64,000 bases of DNA from Acidovorax sp. A79 (GTDB lineage Bacteria; Pseudomonadota; Gammaproteobacteria; Burkholderiales; Burkholderiaceae_C), in contig NZ_AP028672.1 in NCBI RefSeq assembly GCF_041154505.1, forward strand, positions 1,067,001 to 1,131,000, read 5' to 3'. Both the position numbers and the translations under genes were made by a program. The first letter of the stretch is position 1. Each line of letters begins with the position of its first letter. The notes under the pieces are model-generated. The model saw only the letters and a list, made by a program, of their open reading frames with translations. It was not told the DNA's origin and made no database searches. Below, in pieces: positions 49,893 through 61,600 of the stretch.

Positions 49893-52637
49893 TCTAAAAA
49901 TTCCCTTGATTGCTTACCACCGCAGGCAGCGAGCGGCGTCGAGCAAACGACAGCCGCTGCGAACGCTCCTCATCCGACAGCACCAGTTCAGTCTTCGGTC
50001 TGCCTGTCCTCATCGCGGTATCTCCGTTTCAAAGATACCTCACTGGTACGCGCGATAAGTACAAGTTGTTCACGAGACGGGGCACCAGTCCACAGAACGG
50101 CTATTGCAGCCAGCATCAAGGACAACAACAGCACACCCCACCGGGAAAGCGTTGGAATCCCTGTAGAGGCCGCGGCCAGTGCCACACCGCCCGGATCCGG
50201 GATAGCGCCATTCAGCGCTAGATCATCATCCCCCAAGCCGCCATCCGTAAGTACCAGCGTGACTGTGTTGCCGGTGATCGTCGCTCCGGGGAACGGGTAC
50301 CAGTGGGGAGCACCCTGGCCCGGCGTAGGGCCGTATTTCATGTACACGGCGCCGGATGGGAACGGCAGCGGATAAGTCAGCGTGATGGTCACGGCGGCAC
50401 CGTTGGGGCAACCTCCGACGATCACATCGAATAAGCCCTGGGGAAACACATACCCGGCCGTGCCCCCGGAAGGCGGCGAGCCCGCGCCTCCCGTGCGAGG
50501 GATGAAATTCGCCTGGTCAAAACCGCAGCCAGCCGGCCCCGACAGGCTGGCATTCACCGTACCGCCTCCGGTGGGGCTGATGCCCGTCGCCGTGGTGGGG
50601 CGGGAACGCATCACGGTGACCGTGTAGTTTTTGGTGGAGCCGCTCTGGGCGGTCACTTGCACAGTGACCACGTTGTTGCCGACGTTCAGCGCAATGGGGG
50701 CCGACGCGTTGCCGCTGGGCGTGGCAACGCCGTTGACCATGACACTCGCACTGCCATCGGCCACGGTGGGGGTGACGGTGATAGAGCTGTCGGGCACGGT
50801 AGCGGTGTAGTTCTGCTGGGCCGCGCTGAATACCGGGCTCAGGGTGCCGCTCGACAACAACAATGCGCCCAGGTCGTTATTCGACGAGACCGCACGCGTC
50901 ACGGTGACCGTGTAGGTCTTGGTGGTGCCATTCTGCGCGGTGACCACGACCGTGACGGTGTTCGCACCGGTGTTCATGGCGATGGCGCCGGAGGCATTGC
51001 CGCTGGCCACGGCAACGCCGTTGACCGTCACCGCTGCGTTCGGTTCATTGACCGTCGGCGTGACGGTGATGCTGGTGGTCGCGGCCGCGATCAACATCGT
51101 GTAGCCCGTGGTGCTCGGCGCAAACGCCGGGCTGATGCTGCCGCCCGACAAGGCCAGGGCCGACAGGTTGGCGTCGCCCGATCCCGCCCGCGTCACCGTC
51201 ACCGTGTAGGTCTTGGTGGTGGTGCCGTCCTGCGCTGTCACGACGGTGGTAACGGTGTTGGCACCCACCGCCAGCGCAATCGCGCCCGAGGCATTGCCGC
51301 TGGTGGTGGCCACCCCGTTCACTGTGACGCTGGCAGTGGCATCGGCCACGGTTGGCGTCACGGTGAGTGAGGTGGTGGCGTTGCCGACGCTGGCCGTGTA
51401 GCTGGTGGTGCCAGCGGCAAAGGCAGGCGCCAAGGTGCCACTGGACAAGGACAGCGCAGACAGATCAGCGTCACTCGAAGGCAGCGCGCGCGTGATGGTC
51501 ACGGTGTAGCTTTTGGTCGCGCCGTTCTGGGCGGTGACGACGATGGTGACCGTGTTACTGCCCGGGTTCATCGCGATGGCACCCGAGACGGCCCCGCTGG
51601 TGACAGCCACCCCGTTGACGGTGATGCTGGAGGTGCCAGCGGCCGCGGTGGGGGTGACGGTAAGGCTGGAGGTGCCGGCCGCGATGGAGGCGACATAGCC
51701 CGTCGTGCCCGCCGCGAACACCGGGCTCAAAGTGCCGCTAGAGAGGCTCAGCGCAGACAACTCAGCGTTGGACGACGCGGCACGGGTCACGGTGACGGTA
51801 TACGTCTTGGTCGTGGTGCCGTCCTGGGCCGTAACGACCGTGGTCAGGGTGTTGCTGCCCACATTCAGCGCAATCGCGCCCGAGGCATTGCCGCTGGTCG
51901 TGGCCACACCGTTCACGGTGACGCTGGAGGTACCGGCGGCCACGGTCGGGGTCACGGTGAGCGAGGTGGTGGCGTTGCTGACGCTGGCCGTGTAGCTGGT
52001 GGTGCCAGCTGCAAACACAGGCGCCAAGGTGCCGCTGGACAGCGACAGCGCAGACAAGTCGGCATTGGACGACCCGGCCCGGGTCACGGTCACGGTGTAG
52101 CTTAGCGGCGTGCCGTTCTGCGCGGTGACGGTGACGGTGATGGTGTTGCTGCCGACGTTCAGCGCAATCGCGCCCGAGGCGTTGCCGCTGGTGGTGGCCA
52201 CGCCATTGACGGTCACGCTCGCAGTGGCGTCGGCCACGGTCGGAGTGACGGTCAGCGACGTGGTGGCATTGCCCACGCTGGCCGTGTAGCCGGTGGTGCC
52301 CGAGGCAAACACCGGGGCCAGGGTCCCGCTTGAAAGCGACAGCGCGCCCAGCTGGTTGTTGCCCGACGCAGCACTGCGGGTGACCGTGGCGGTGTAGGTG
52401 CTGGTCGTGGTGCCGTCCTGGGCGGTCACGACGGTGGTAATCGTGTTGGAGCCCACTGCCAACGCAATGGCCCCCGACGCATTGCCGCTGGTGACAGCGA
52501 CCCCGTTGACGGTGACGCTGGCAGTGGCGTCGGCCACGGTGGGCATGGCGGTGAGCGATGTTGTAGTGAAGGGCACGCTGGCCGTGTAGGAGGTGGTGCC
52601 CGAGGCGAACACGGGGTTCAAAGTACCTGCCGAGAGC

Positions 52638-52643
52638 GCTAGG
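52638..52643. repeat. Left copy of the IS target-site duplication
   Basis: GCTAGG, directly adjoining the left terminal inverted repeat. An identical GCTAGG adjoins the right end. Confidence 0.9.
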
Positions 52644-53668
52644 TGTGATGTCTCAATAGGTTGTTCATCCGTCTCGGATTTGGGAAGCTGTGGTTACCAG
52701 GCCAAGCAACTCAAGTCAGGAGAGACGGATGAACAGTCATAAGCATGCCCGCTTGACGGCTGCGGGTCGAGCCCTGCTGGTCAGCAGGGTATTGGACGAA
52801 GGCTGGTGCGTGACAGCGGCCGCCCAGGCCATGGGCGTGAGCTGCCGCACCGGGTTCAAGTGGCTGGCCCGCTTCAGGGCCGAAGGCACAGCAGGGCTGT
52901 GTGATCGAAGCTCGCGACCGCATCACAGCCCCACAGCTTGCCGCCCCGAACAGGTGAGCCAGTTCGAACTGCACCGCCGACAACGCCTGCCGTTGTGGCG
53001 CATCGCCCGCGAGTGCGGCCGCAGCCTGTCCACCGTGGCCCGGCACATGGCCCGCCTGGGCTTGAGCCGCTTGAGCGCCTTGCAACCGCCCGTGCCCGTG
53101 TGCCGCTATGAGCGGGCCAGCCCTGGCGAGTTGCTGCACATCGACACCAAGCGCCTGGGACGCATCCAGGGCGTGGGCCACCGAATCACGGGCCAGCGCC
53201 AGCACCGCAACCGAGGCATCGGCTGGGACGCCGTGCATCTGGCCATCGACGATCACTCCCGGGTCTCCTTCGCCCGGGTGTTGGGCGATGAGACGGCCCC
53301 GAGCTGCGTGCAGTTCCTGCGCCAGGCCGTGGACTACTACGCCAGCCTGGGCGTGCGCATCGAGCGCGTCATGACCGACAACGGCGCGGGCTACAAGAAC
53401 ACCTTCGGGGCAGCCTGCCAGGAACTGGGCATCCGGCACATCCGAACACGGCCCTACACGCCCAAGACCAACGGCAAGGCCGAGCGCTTCGTGCAGACCA
53501 GTTTGCGCGAATGGGCCTATGCCAGACCCTACGAGAGTTCAGCCCAGCGCCAAGCTGCATTGCAGCCATTCATTGACGGCTACAACTGGTGTCGACCACA
53601 CTCCGCTCTCAACCATCAGCCGCCCATCAGCCGCATTCCGGCCATGAACAACCTCCTGAGAATCAACA
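52644..53668 (+). mobile_element. Intact IS481-family insertion sequence, 1025 bp
   Basis: The element begins TGTGATGTCTCA and ends as the reverse of TGTTGATTCTCA. The 25-bp terminal inverted repeats (52644-52668 and 53644-53668) match at 19 positions and share the inner AGGTTGTTCAT. Flanking 6-bp direct repeats (GCTAGG) mark the insertion. It carries one transposase gene and nothing else. Undamaged ends, duplication and transposase suggest a recent insertion. It interrupts the DUF4347 surface protein, in the opposite orientation to it. Confidence 0.93.
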
Positions 53669-53673
53669 GCTAG
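52729..53673 (+). CDS. IS481 family transposase
   Basis: A DDE transposase of 314 residues. An N-terminal helix-turn-helix ([26 protein letters not shown], about residues 28-53) binds the ends; an Arg/His-rich linker follows; the rve-type catalytic domain has D139 ([10 protein letters not shown]), D217 ([11 protein letters not shown]) and E252 ([11 protein letters not shown]). The start ATG at 52729 lies behind AGGAGAG. The last Ser codon is completed by, and the TAG stop lies entirely in, the right target duplication outside the IS, so the stop codon is supplied by host DNA. Full length and all catalytic residues suggest it is active. Confidence 0.95.
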   Translation: MNSHKHARLTAAGRALLVSRVLDEGWCVTAAAQAMGVSCRTGFKWLARFRAEGTAGLCDRSSRPHHSPTACRPEQVSQFELHRRQRLPLWRIARECGRSLSTVARHMARLGLSRLSALQPPVPVCRYERASPGELLHIDTKRLGRIQGVGHRITGQRQHRNRGIGWDAVHLAIDDHSRVSFARVLGDETAPSCVQFLRQAVDYYASLGVRIERVMTDNGAGYKNTFGAACQELGIRHIRTRPYTPKTNGKAERFVQTSLREWAYARPYESSAQRQAALQPFIDGYNWCRPHSALNHQPPISRIPAMNNLLRINS

Positions 53674-53674
53674 G
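53669..53674. repeat. Right copy of the IS target-site duplication (carries the transposase stop codon)
   Basis: GCTAGG next to the right inverted repeat. Bases 53671-53673 are the TAG stop of the transposase. Confidence 0.9.
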
Positions 53675-55340
53675 TTGCTCAGGTTGGCATTGCTCGAGGG
53701 CGGTGCCGCGCGCGTGACGGTGATGGTGTAGGTCTTGGTGGTGCTCCCGTCGAGAGCCGTGACGACGGTGGTGATGGTGTTGGAGCCGACGTTCAGCGCA
53801 ATAGCCCCTGAGGCGGTGCCGCTGGCAACGGTCACACCGTTGACGGTGACGGGTGCGCCCGGAGTGTCGACCGTTGGCGTGACAGTCGTGCTGGTTATTG
53901 CGTTGGCGACCGTAAAGCCGTAGCTGGTTGTGGCGGCCAAGAATGAAAAGCCGCCAGACGACGCCGACAGGGCACTCAAGTCGGCATTGCCGGTGGGCTC
54001 GGTGAACACGAAGTTGTTGAAACCTTCCTGCCACAGCTGGTTGGGCGCTCCGGCGCTGCCAGTGGTGGTGATCCGGACCTCGTCGACATTTCCGAAGTCC
54101 GCCAGCAGATTGACGGTGACGTTGGAGCCGCCCGCATCGGCAACAAAGGGATGGCCGGCACCCGTTGCCACGCCGTTGCGGTAGCCGGTGGCGGTATAGG
54201 TCGCTCCCAGCGCCTGCACGTCCTGGATGACGAAACTGGTGATGCCGAACAGACGGTTCAACTGGCTTTTGATGACAAGCGCGCCGACCGCGTTCAAGGT
54301 GCTGAAGATCAGCATGGAGTTGCTGCCGCTGCTGGTCAGGTCGAAGTTCGTGACACTGCCGCTGAGCGTATTGCCGACGTTGGCGAAGTAGATCTCGTAT
54401 TCGATGTTGGGAAAATGGATCTGGGCCGAGAGATTGCTGTCGAGGAACTTGGAGACCGTGAAGGTGTTGTCCGCGAGGGTCGGATTGATCGACAAGGTGC
54501 CAGCGACGGTGGGCAGGACATGGCGGTACGAGGGGAAGGCCAGGACCGTGCTGCGCAATGGGCCGGTACGGTGTTCCAGCAGCCAGTCGCCGCCTTGACC
54601 GGCATCACCCGTGAGGTTGGTGGACGCGGCCACCTGTGCACCGGTTGCCTCGGCCAGCAGGGCTATGAATGCCTGGCCTTCAGCGCCCCGCCCCACCTCG
54701 CAACCGTACAGCAGCAGGTCGGCCTCGTCGCCAAGCGCCTCGCGAATGCGCGCGAGGTCCGGGCCCCTCCCCCGCAATGCCTGGCTGTCGAGGGTCAGCG
54801 AGCCCAGGGCCAATGCACCTTGCGCACCATGCGAGATCAAATGGATGGCGGAGATGTTCTTGCGGCCCGACAGCGCGTCGGCCATCTGGCGCAAGCCATC
54901 AGTCCTGGCATCCAGCACGACAACCTCTGCCGCTGAACCCGCGCCAGCCATCAACGCTTCGTGGTGGGCCACATCATCTTCAATGAAAAGTACCGCCGTG
55001 CGTGCCAGGGCAGGGGTCGGCAGCGCCGCGGCGAACGCCAGCGAAGAAGCCGCCCCCAATATCCAGAAAAAACCCGCCACCCACAGCGCCCGGAGAAAAA
55101 CAACTTCTGAAAATTTTTTCCCCAGATATCCCTCATTGATTTTTTTCACTAATTGCAATCAGTAAATTTGAAATTGAATGCAGTAAATCATGATTCCTTA
55201 TAAATAACCATTGATATATTAAATTCAGCAATAAAGCGCTTGAAATGCAACACCAGACAAAAACCACATGGCGAATGACCCGGCCGGCGTCTTCTCGTTC
55301 CGCCGCCCGCTGCAGAAAAGCCACCCAAAAAACAAAAAAA

Positions 55341-55375
55341 GGCCCCGGCCGGTGATCACCGGCCGGGGCCTTTTT
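55341..55375 (-). terminator. Bidirectional terminator between aldehyde dehydrogenase and surface-protein genes
   Basis: A perfect 30-bp palindrome (GGCCCCGGCCGGTGA and its reverse complement, 55341-55370) is flanked by seven A on the left and five T on the right. It lies 23 bp after the aldehyde dehydrogenase stop. The rest of 55150-55340 is A/T-rich and likely holds the surface-protein promoter. Confidence 0.92.
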
Positions 55376-55392
55376 ATCGGGTTCGCGTTGTC

Positions 55393-56829
55393 TCACACGT
55401 TCATGATCGACACCAGGCGCGTGTTCATGTGTGCCTCGATGGCCTCCGGGCCGCCTTCGGAGCCGTAGCCCGAATCCTTCAAGCCGCCGAACGGCAGCTC
55501 TGCGGCAGGAGCAGCAGCCTGGTTGATCCACAGCATGCCCACTTCCAGCCGCTGCGCCAGCAGGTGGGCGTTCTTCAGCGAGGTGGTGAAGGCATAGCCG
55601 GCCAGGCCGAACGGCAGGCGGTTGGCCTCGGCGATCGCGTCCTCGATCTTCTCGAAGCCGCGCACGGCCGCCACGGGGCCGAAGGGTTCTTCGTTGACGA
55701 TGCGGGCGGACAGCGGCACGTCGTTGAGCACGGTGGGCTGGAAGAAGTTGCCTTCGGTGCCGATGCGCTCGCCACCGGCCAGCACCTTGGCGCCCTGCTG
55801 CACCGCGTCGGCCAGCAGGTCGGCCATGGCGGTGATGCGGCGCGGGTTGGCCAGCGGGCCCATCTGCGTGCCGGCGGCCAGGCCGTCGCCCACTTTCAGG
55901 CCCTGGGCGTACTTGGCGAAGGCCGCGACGAACTCGGCACGGATGCTCTCGTGCACCAGGTAGCGGGTGGGCGAGATGCAGACCTGGCCCGCGTTGCGGA
56001 ACTTGGCGCCGCTCCCGATCTTGATGGCCAGCTCCAGGTCGGCGTCTTCGGCCACGATCACGGGGGCATGGCCGCCCAGCTCCATGGTCACGCGCTTCAT
56101 GTGCTTGCCGGCCAGCGCCGCCAGCTGCTTGCCCACGGGCGTGGAACCCGTGAACGTGACCTTGCGGATGACCGGGTGCGGAATGAGATAGCTGGAGATT
56201 TCAGCCGGGTCGCCATACACCAGGCCCACGGTGCCCGCGGGCACGCCGGCATCAGCAAACGCGCGGATCAGCTCGGCCGGGCTGGCGGGGGTTTCCTCGG
56301 GGGCCTTCACCAGGATGGAGCAGCCCGCGGCCAGCGCGGCGGCGAGCTTGCGCACGACCTGGTTGATGGGGAAGTTCCAGGGCGTGAAGGCCGCCACGGG
56401 GCCCACCGGGTCCTTGAGCACCATCTGCGTGGCCTTGAGGTTGCGCGAGGGCACGATGCGGCCGTACACGCGCAGGGATTCGTCGGCGAACCATTCGATG
56501 ATGTCGGCCGAAGCCATGGTCTCGACCTTGGCTTCGGCCAGGGGCTTGCCCTGCTCCTGCACCATGACGGCCGCAATCGCCTCGGCGCGCTCGCGCATCA
56601 GCGCGGCGGCGCGGCGCATGGTCTTGGCGCGTTCGGCGGCGGGCATGTCGCGCCAGGCCTCGAATCCCTTTTGCGCGGCGGCGAGCGCCAGGTCCAGGTC
56701 GGCCTTGCCGGCATGGGCCACGCGGCCGATTTCCTGGCCGGTGGACGGATTGAACACCGCGATGGTCTTGCCATCGGCGGCATCCTGCCATTGACCGGCA
56801 ATGAAAAGTTGGGTGCTGGGGTAGCTCAT
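55393..56829 (-). CDS. NAD(P)-dependent aldehyde dehydrogenase (succinate-semialdehyde dehydrogenase type)
   Basis: A cytoplasmic aldehyde dehydrogenase of 478 residues. NAD site: [21 protein letters not shown] and [13 protein letters not shown]. The general-base Glu is in [10 protein letters not shown] and the catalytic Cys in [15 protein letters not shown]. The ending [23 protein letters not shown] is typical of the succinate-semialdehyde / 2,5-dioxovalerate dehydrogenase group. Residues that separate these substrates are not decisive here. The ATG at 56827-56829 has a CAGGAG site; the longer upstream frame has no homology. It stands alone between two terminated units. Confidence 0.92.
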   Translation of the reverse strand: MSYPSTQLFIAGQWQDAADGKTIAVFNPSTGQEIGRVAHAGKADLDLALAAAQKGFEAWRDMPAAERAKTMRRAAALMRERAEAIAAVMVQEQGKPLAEAKVETMASADIIEWFADESLRVYGRIVPSRNLKATQMVLKDPVGPVAAFTPWNFPINQVVRKLAAALAAGCSILVKAPEETPASPAELIRAFADAGVPAGTVGLVYGDPAEISSYLIPHPVIRKVTFTGSTPVGKQLAALAGKHMKRVTMELGGHAPVIVAEDADLELAIKIGSGAKFRNAGQVCISPTRYLVHESIRAEFVAAFAKYAQGLKVGDGLAAGTQMGPLANPRRITAMADLLADAVQQGAKVLAGGERIGTEGNFFQPTVLNDVPLSARIVNEEPFGPVAAVRGFEKIEDAIAEANRLPFGLAGYAFTTSLKNAHLLAQRLEVGMLWINQAAAPAAELPFGGLKDSGYGSEGGPEAIEAHMNTRLVSIMNV

Positions 56830-57037
56830 GCAAAGGCTCCTGATGACAAAACGGTGGTACGGACAACCTCGGGCCCGGCGCGGGCCGGACCAGACGGAAA
56901 ACCGGACACTATAGGCGCCCGCGCTCCGCCCCGCAGACAAGGCCGTGCAACCCCGCCCCGCGGAGCTGGCTATTGGCGGCCGTGGGCCACCCTTGCGGCG
57001 GCCACGCGCAGGGCGCGCCGCCGCCCCCCGCTTGCAC

Positions 57038-58534
57038 CTACTGCGCGGACGCGGCGGCGACCTGGGCGGGTGCCTCCCCACCCCAGCCACCCCCCAGTGC
57101 CCGGATGAGGCCCACCGTGGCCACGTATTGCGCCGTGCGCACCTGCAATGCCTGGCGGCGGTTGCGCAACTCGCTGCGGCGGGCGTCCAGCAGTTCGAGC
57201 TGGCTCACCAGGCCGTTGCGGTACCGCGCGTCCGACAGTTGCGTCGCACGGCGCGCGGCGGTCACCGCTCGCGCCTGGGCCTCGGCCTGGCCGGACAACA
57301 GGCGCAGCGAAGTCAACTGGTCCTCCACGTCGCGGAAGGCATTGAGCACCTGGCCCCGGTGGTCGGCCAGCGCGGCTTCGAGCCGGGCCTTCGCCCCCTC
57401 GATCTGCGCATCGCGCTGGCCGCCGTCAAAGATCGGCAGCGACAGCAGCGCACCCACACCCCAGGCGCGGGCGGACCACTTGAACAAATCACCCAGCTCC
57501 GGCGATGCATGCCCCGCGTTGCCCGTGAGCGTGACGGCCGGGAACCACGCCTTCTGCGCCACGCCCACGCGGGCCTGCGCGGCCAGCACGGCGGTCTGGG
57601 CGGCCGACACATCGGGGCGGCGGGCCAGCACGGTGCCGGGCACGCCGGGCGGGATCACCGGCAGCGCCGCGTCGCCCGTGGCGGGGGCCAGCACAAAGCC
57701 GCTGGCCACCTCGCCCGCCAGCACGGCCAGGGCGTTGGTCAGCAGGGCCTGCTGGCGCTGCAGGGCCAGGGCGTCGGACTCCGTGGCGGCCACTTCGGTC
57801 TGCACGCGGGCCACGTCCAGTTCAGCCACGTCGCCCGCCTGCAGGCGACGCTGCGTGAGGCGCAGCGTGCCTTCGTAGGCGGCCAGGCTCTCCTGCACCA
57901 GCACCTGCTCGGCCTGCACGGCGCGCAGTTGCAGATAGGTTTGCGCCACATCGGCCTGCACCATGAGGCGCGTGCTTTGCAGCAGGGCTTCGCGCGTGTC
58001 GGCGTCCAGGCGCGCGGCGTCGCTGGTTTGCGAGAGGCGGCCGAACAGGTCCAGCTCGTAGGAGGCGTTGAGCCCCGCCGTGCCCAGTGTGGCGGGTGCC
58101 GCGCTGCCGGTGGTGGCAGCGCCTGCCTGGCGCGCCACGCCGGCCGAGGCGCCCACCTGCACCGAGCGGGCGGCGTCGGCAGAGCGCAGCAGCGAGCGCG
58201 CCTCGGCCAGCCGCGCGGCGGCCTGCTGGATGCTGGTATTGGCCGTGCCCGCACGCTGCACCAGGTCGGCCAGCACCGGGTCTTGAAAGCCCAGCCACCA
58301 TTCGCCGCGCGGCTGCGCCTCGGCGGGGGCGGCGACCGTCCAGGGTGCCGTGGGCAGCGTGTCGCCGCCGGCGGTGAAGCGGGTGGGCACGGGCACGCCC
58401 GCATGCGGCGCGGGGGCCACGGGCTGCGTCATGCAGCCGGCCAGCACCAGGGCGGCGGCCAGGGGCGCCAGCAGACTGCGCTTGCGCACCGCCGGGGCGA
58501 CGTCAGGGGAGTTCTTCAATAACGAATCGGTCAT
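57038..58534 (-). CDS. RND efflux outer-membrane lipoprotein (NodT/OprM family)
   Basis: The outer-membrane channel of a tripartite drug pump, 498 residues. The ATG at 58532-58534 precedes a lipobox, LVLAGCMTQ. Two OEP halves follow: [35 protein letters not shown], then [34 protein letters not shown]. The segment [27 protein letters not shown] is a family hallmark. It is the third gene after the adaptor and pump, all on the minus strand, with 91 bp from the pump stop. Confidence 0.92.
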   Translation of the reverse strand: MTDSLLKNSPDVAPAVRKRSLLAPLAAALVLAGCMTQPVAPAPHAGVPVPTRFTAGGDTLPTAPWTVAAPAEAQPRGEWWLGFQDPVLADLVQRAGTANTSIQQAAARLAEARSLLRSADAARSVQVGASAGVARQAGAATTGSAAPATLGTAGLNASYELDLFGRLSQTSDAARLDADTREALLQSTRLMVQADVAQTYLQLRAVQAEQVLVQESLAAYEGTLRLTQRRLQAGDVAELDVARVQTEVAATESDALALQRQQALLTNALAVLAGEVASGFVLAPATGDAALPVIPPGVPGTVLARRPDVSAAQTAVLAAQARVGVAQKAWFPAVTLTGNAGHASPELGDLFKWSARAWGVGALLSLPIFDGGQRDAQIEGAKARLEAALADHRGQVLNAFRDVEDQLTSLRLLSGQAEAQARAVTAARRATQLSDARYRNGLVSQLELLDARRSELRNRRQALQVRTAQYVATVGLIRALGGGWGGEAPAQVAAASAQ

Positions 58535-58625
58535 GCTTGGTCTCCGGCCCCATCGAATACACCCGCTGCATCCTGCAGCGTGGCGCGAGCGTCCAGGACC
58601 ACAAAGGTCGTTGTGGTCGTGTGCA

Positions 58626-61600
58626 TCATTCGTGCTCCTTGCGGGGCGCGGCCAGCACGGGGTGGGCGATGCCGCCGCTGCCCGGGGTGTGCGAGATGGG
58701 CGCCACATGCGCGCCATGCTCCACCAGCGGACGGTTGCCTGCCAGCTTGCGCAGCAGCACGTAGAACACGGGCGTGAGGAACAGGCCGAAGGCCGTCACC
58801 CCGATCATCCCGGCGAACACCGCCACGCCCATGGCGCTGCGCATCTCGGCGCCCGCACCGGTGGACAGCACCAGGGGCAGCACCCCCATCACGAAGGCCA
58901 GCGAGGTCATCAGGATGGGGCGCAGCCGCAGGCGGCTGGCCTCGATGGCGGCCTGCACCGGTGTGCGGCCCGCAAACTCCAGCTCGCGCGCGAACTCCAC
59001 GATCAGGATCGCGTTCTTGGCCGACAGCCCCACCAGCACGATGAGCCCGATCTGCGTGAACACGTTGTTGTCGCCCTTGCTGAGCCACACGCCCGTCATC
59101 GCCGCCAGCAGGCCCATGGGCACGATCAGGATGATGGCAATGGGCAGCGTCAGGCTTTCGTACTGCGCGGCCAGCACCAGGAACACCAGCAGGATGGCCA
59201 GCGGGAACACCAGCACGGCGGAGTTGCCGGCCAGGATTTCCTGGTAAGTCAGCTCGGTCCACTCGAACGTGATGCCCTGGGGCAGCGTCTCCTTGGCGAT
59301 GCGCTCGATGGCCGCCTGGGCCTGGCCCGACGAGTAACCGGGCGCGGGGCCGCCATTGATGTCCGCCGCCAGATAACCGTTGTAGCGCATGGCACGCTCG
59401 GGGCCGAAGCTGGGCTCCATCTTCATCAGCGCCGACAGCGGCACCATCTCGCCGGTGGCGGAGCGCACCTTGAGAAGGCCCACGTCCTCGGCCCGCGCGC
59501 GGTAGGCCGCATCGGCCTGCACGCGCACGCTGTAGGTGCGTCCGAACTGGTTGAAGTCGTTGGCGTACAGGCTGCCCAGGTAGATCTGCAGCGTGTCGAA
59601 CACGTCCGTCACGGGCACGCCCAGCTGGCGCGCCTTGGTGCGGTCGATGTTGGCGTACAGCTGCGGCACGTTGACCTGCCAGCTGGTGAACAGGCCGGCC
59701 AGCTCGGGCGTCTGGTAGGCCTTGGCCATGAAGGCCTTCACGGCGCCATCCATGGCTTCGTAGCCCAGCGAGGCGCGGTCTTCGATCTGCAGCTTGAAGC
59801 CACCCGTGGTGCCCAGCCCCGCCACCGGGGGCGGCGGGAACATGGCGATGAACGCATCCTGGATGCCGCCGAACGCCTGGTTCAGCTGCCCTGCCACGGC
59901 GCCGCCGCTCTGGTCGGCGCGGGTGCGCTCGGCAAAGGGCTTGAGCGTGGCGAACACGATGCCCGAGTTCGAGCTGTTGGTGAAGCCGTTGATCGACAGA
60001 CCCGGGAAGGCGATCGCGTCTTCGACGTTCGGGTTCTCCTTCATGATCTCGCCCATGCGGCGGATCACGTTCTCGGTGCGGTCCAGCGTGGCGCCGTCGG
60101 GCAGCTGGGCAAAGCCGATCAGGTACTGCTTGTCCTGCGCGGGCACGAAGCCGCCGGGCACGATCTTGAACAGCCCCACCGTGGCACCGACCAGGGCCAG
60201 GTAGATCACGAACATCAGTGCCTTGCGGCCAATGACGCGCTTGACGCCGCCGCTGTAGGCCTCGGAGCCGCGATGGAACAGGCGGTTGAAGCCCCGGAAC
60301 AGGCCACCGAACACCTTGTCCATGCCGCGCGTGAGCGCATCCTTGGGCTCGTTGTGGCCCTTGAGCAGCAATGCACTGAGTGCGGGCGACAGGGTCAGCG
60401 AGTTGATCGCCGAGATCACCGTGGAGATCGCGATCGTGACCGCGAACTGGCGGTAGAACTGGCCCGTGAGCCCGCTGATGAAGGCCAGCGGCACGAACAC
60501 CGCCACCAGCACCAGCGCGATGGCGATGATGGGGCCGGACACTTCACGCATGGCGCGGTAGGTGGCCTCGCGCGGGGTCAGGCCCGCCTCGATGTTGCGC
60601 TCCACGTTCTCCACCACCACGATGGCGTCGTCCACCACGATGCCAATGGCCAGCACCAGGCCGAAGAGCGACAGCGCATTGATCGAGAATCCCAGCAGGT
60701 GCAGCACCGCGAACGTGCCCACCACCGACACCGGCACGGCCAGCAGCGGGATGATGGAGGCGCGCCAGGTCTGCAGGAACAGGATCACCACCAGCACCAC
60801 GAGGGCGATGGCTTCGAGCAGCGTGTGGATCACGGACTTGATCGAGGCACGCACGAACTGCGTGGGGTCGTAGGCAATGCGGTACTCCACGCCTTCGGGC
60901 ATGTTCTTCTGGATCTCGTCCATGGTCTTGCGCACGTTGGCCGAGATGTCGAGCGCGTTGGAGCCCGGCGCCTGGAACACGCCCATGCCCACGGCCGGGT
61001 CGTTGTTGAGCAGCGAACGCAGCGAGTAGTCGGCCGCGCCCAGCTCCAGGCGGGCAATGTCGCGCAGGCGCGTCACCGCGCCGTCGGCACCGGTCTTGAC
61101 GATGATGTCGCCGAACTCTTCCTCGGTCTGCAGGCGGCCCTGCGCGTTGATGGACAGTTGCAGGTCCACGCCCGGCAGGCCGGGCGATGCGCCCACCACG
61201 CCGGCGGCGGCCTGCACGTTCTGGCCGCGGATGGCGGTCACCACGTCGCTGGCCGAGAGGCCGCGCTGCGCGACCTTCTGCGGGTCGAGCCACACACGCA
61301 TGGAGTAGTCGCCGCCGCCGAAGATCTGCACCTGGCCCACGCCGCCAATGCGGGCGAGCCGGTCCTTCACATTGAGCACCGCGTAGTTGCGCAAGTAGTC
61401 GATGTCATAGCGGTTGTTGGGCGAGACCAGGTGGACCACCATGGTCAGGTCCGGCGCGCTCTTCACGGTGGTGACGCCCAGGCGGCGCACTTCCTCGGGC
61501 AGGCGCGGCTCGGCCTGCGAGACGCGGTTTTGCACCAGCTGCTGTGCCTTGTCGGGGTCGGTGCCCAGCTGGAACGTCACCGTGAGCGTCATCACGCCGT

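Larger units (their letters stand above)
50605..53986 (-). repeat. Tandem array of eight cadherin-like repeats (interrupted by the IS)
   Basis: Each about 98-residue unit follows the pattern [18 protein letters not shown] ... TTSYTASV ... [21 protein letters not shown] ... [17 protein letters not shown] ... TVTVTRA. Seven units lie left of the IS and one to the right; the IS sits at the start of the second unit from the N-terminal side. Several units are nearly identical in DNA, so recombination can change their number. Confidence 0.85.
49988..55149 (-). pseudogene. DUF4347 / cadherin-like repeat surface protein with IPTL-CTERM tail, split by an IS481 element
   Basis: Large exported protein interrupted at 52638-53674. 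Reading out the IS plus one target duplication restores one frame of 1376 residues (GTG start at 55149; a TTG at 55158 is an alternative). Domains: signal region ([20 protein letters not shown]), DUF4347 ([55 protein letters not shown]), a choice-of-anchor-like region, eight cadherin-like repeats, a [28 protein letters not shown] segment as in choice-of-anchor U domains, and [20 protein letters not shown], the IPTL-CTERM sorting signal. The tail is about 30 residues longer than usual. The N-terminal fragment (53669-55149) runs on into the IS and stops at 53539; the C-terminal fragment lacks a start signal of its own. It was probably a surface adhesin. Confidence 0.88.

Noticed and set aside
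52690..52728. Upstream extension of the transposase start
   Set aside because: The extra 13 residues lack a ribosome site, whereas the ATG at 52729 has AGGAGAG directly upstream.
50605..53986. Regular repeats considered as a CRISPR array
   Set aside because: Units are about 295 bp, in frame and protein-coding; there are no short identical repeats with unique spacers.
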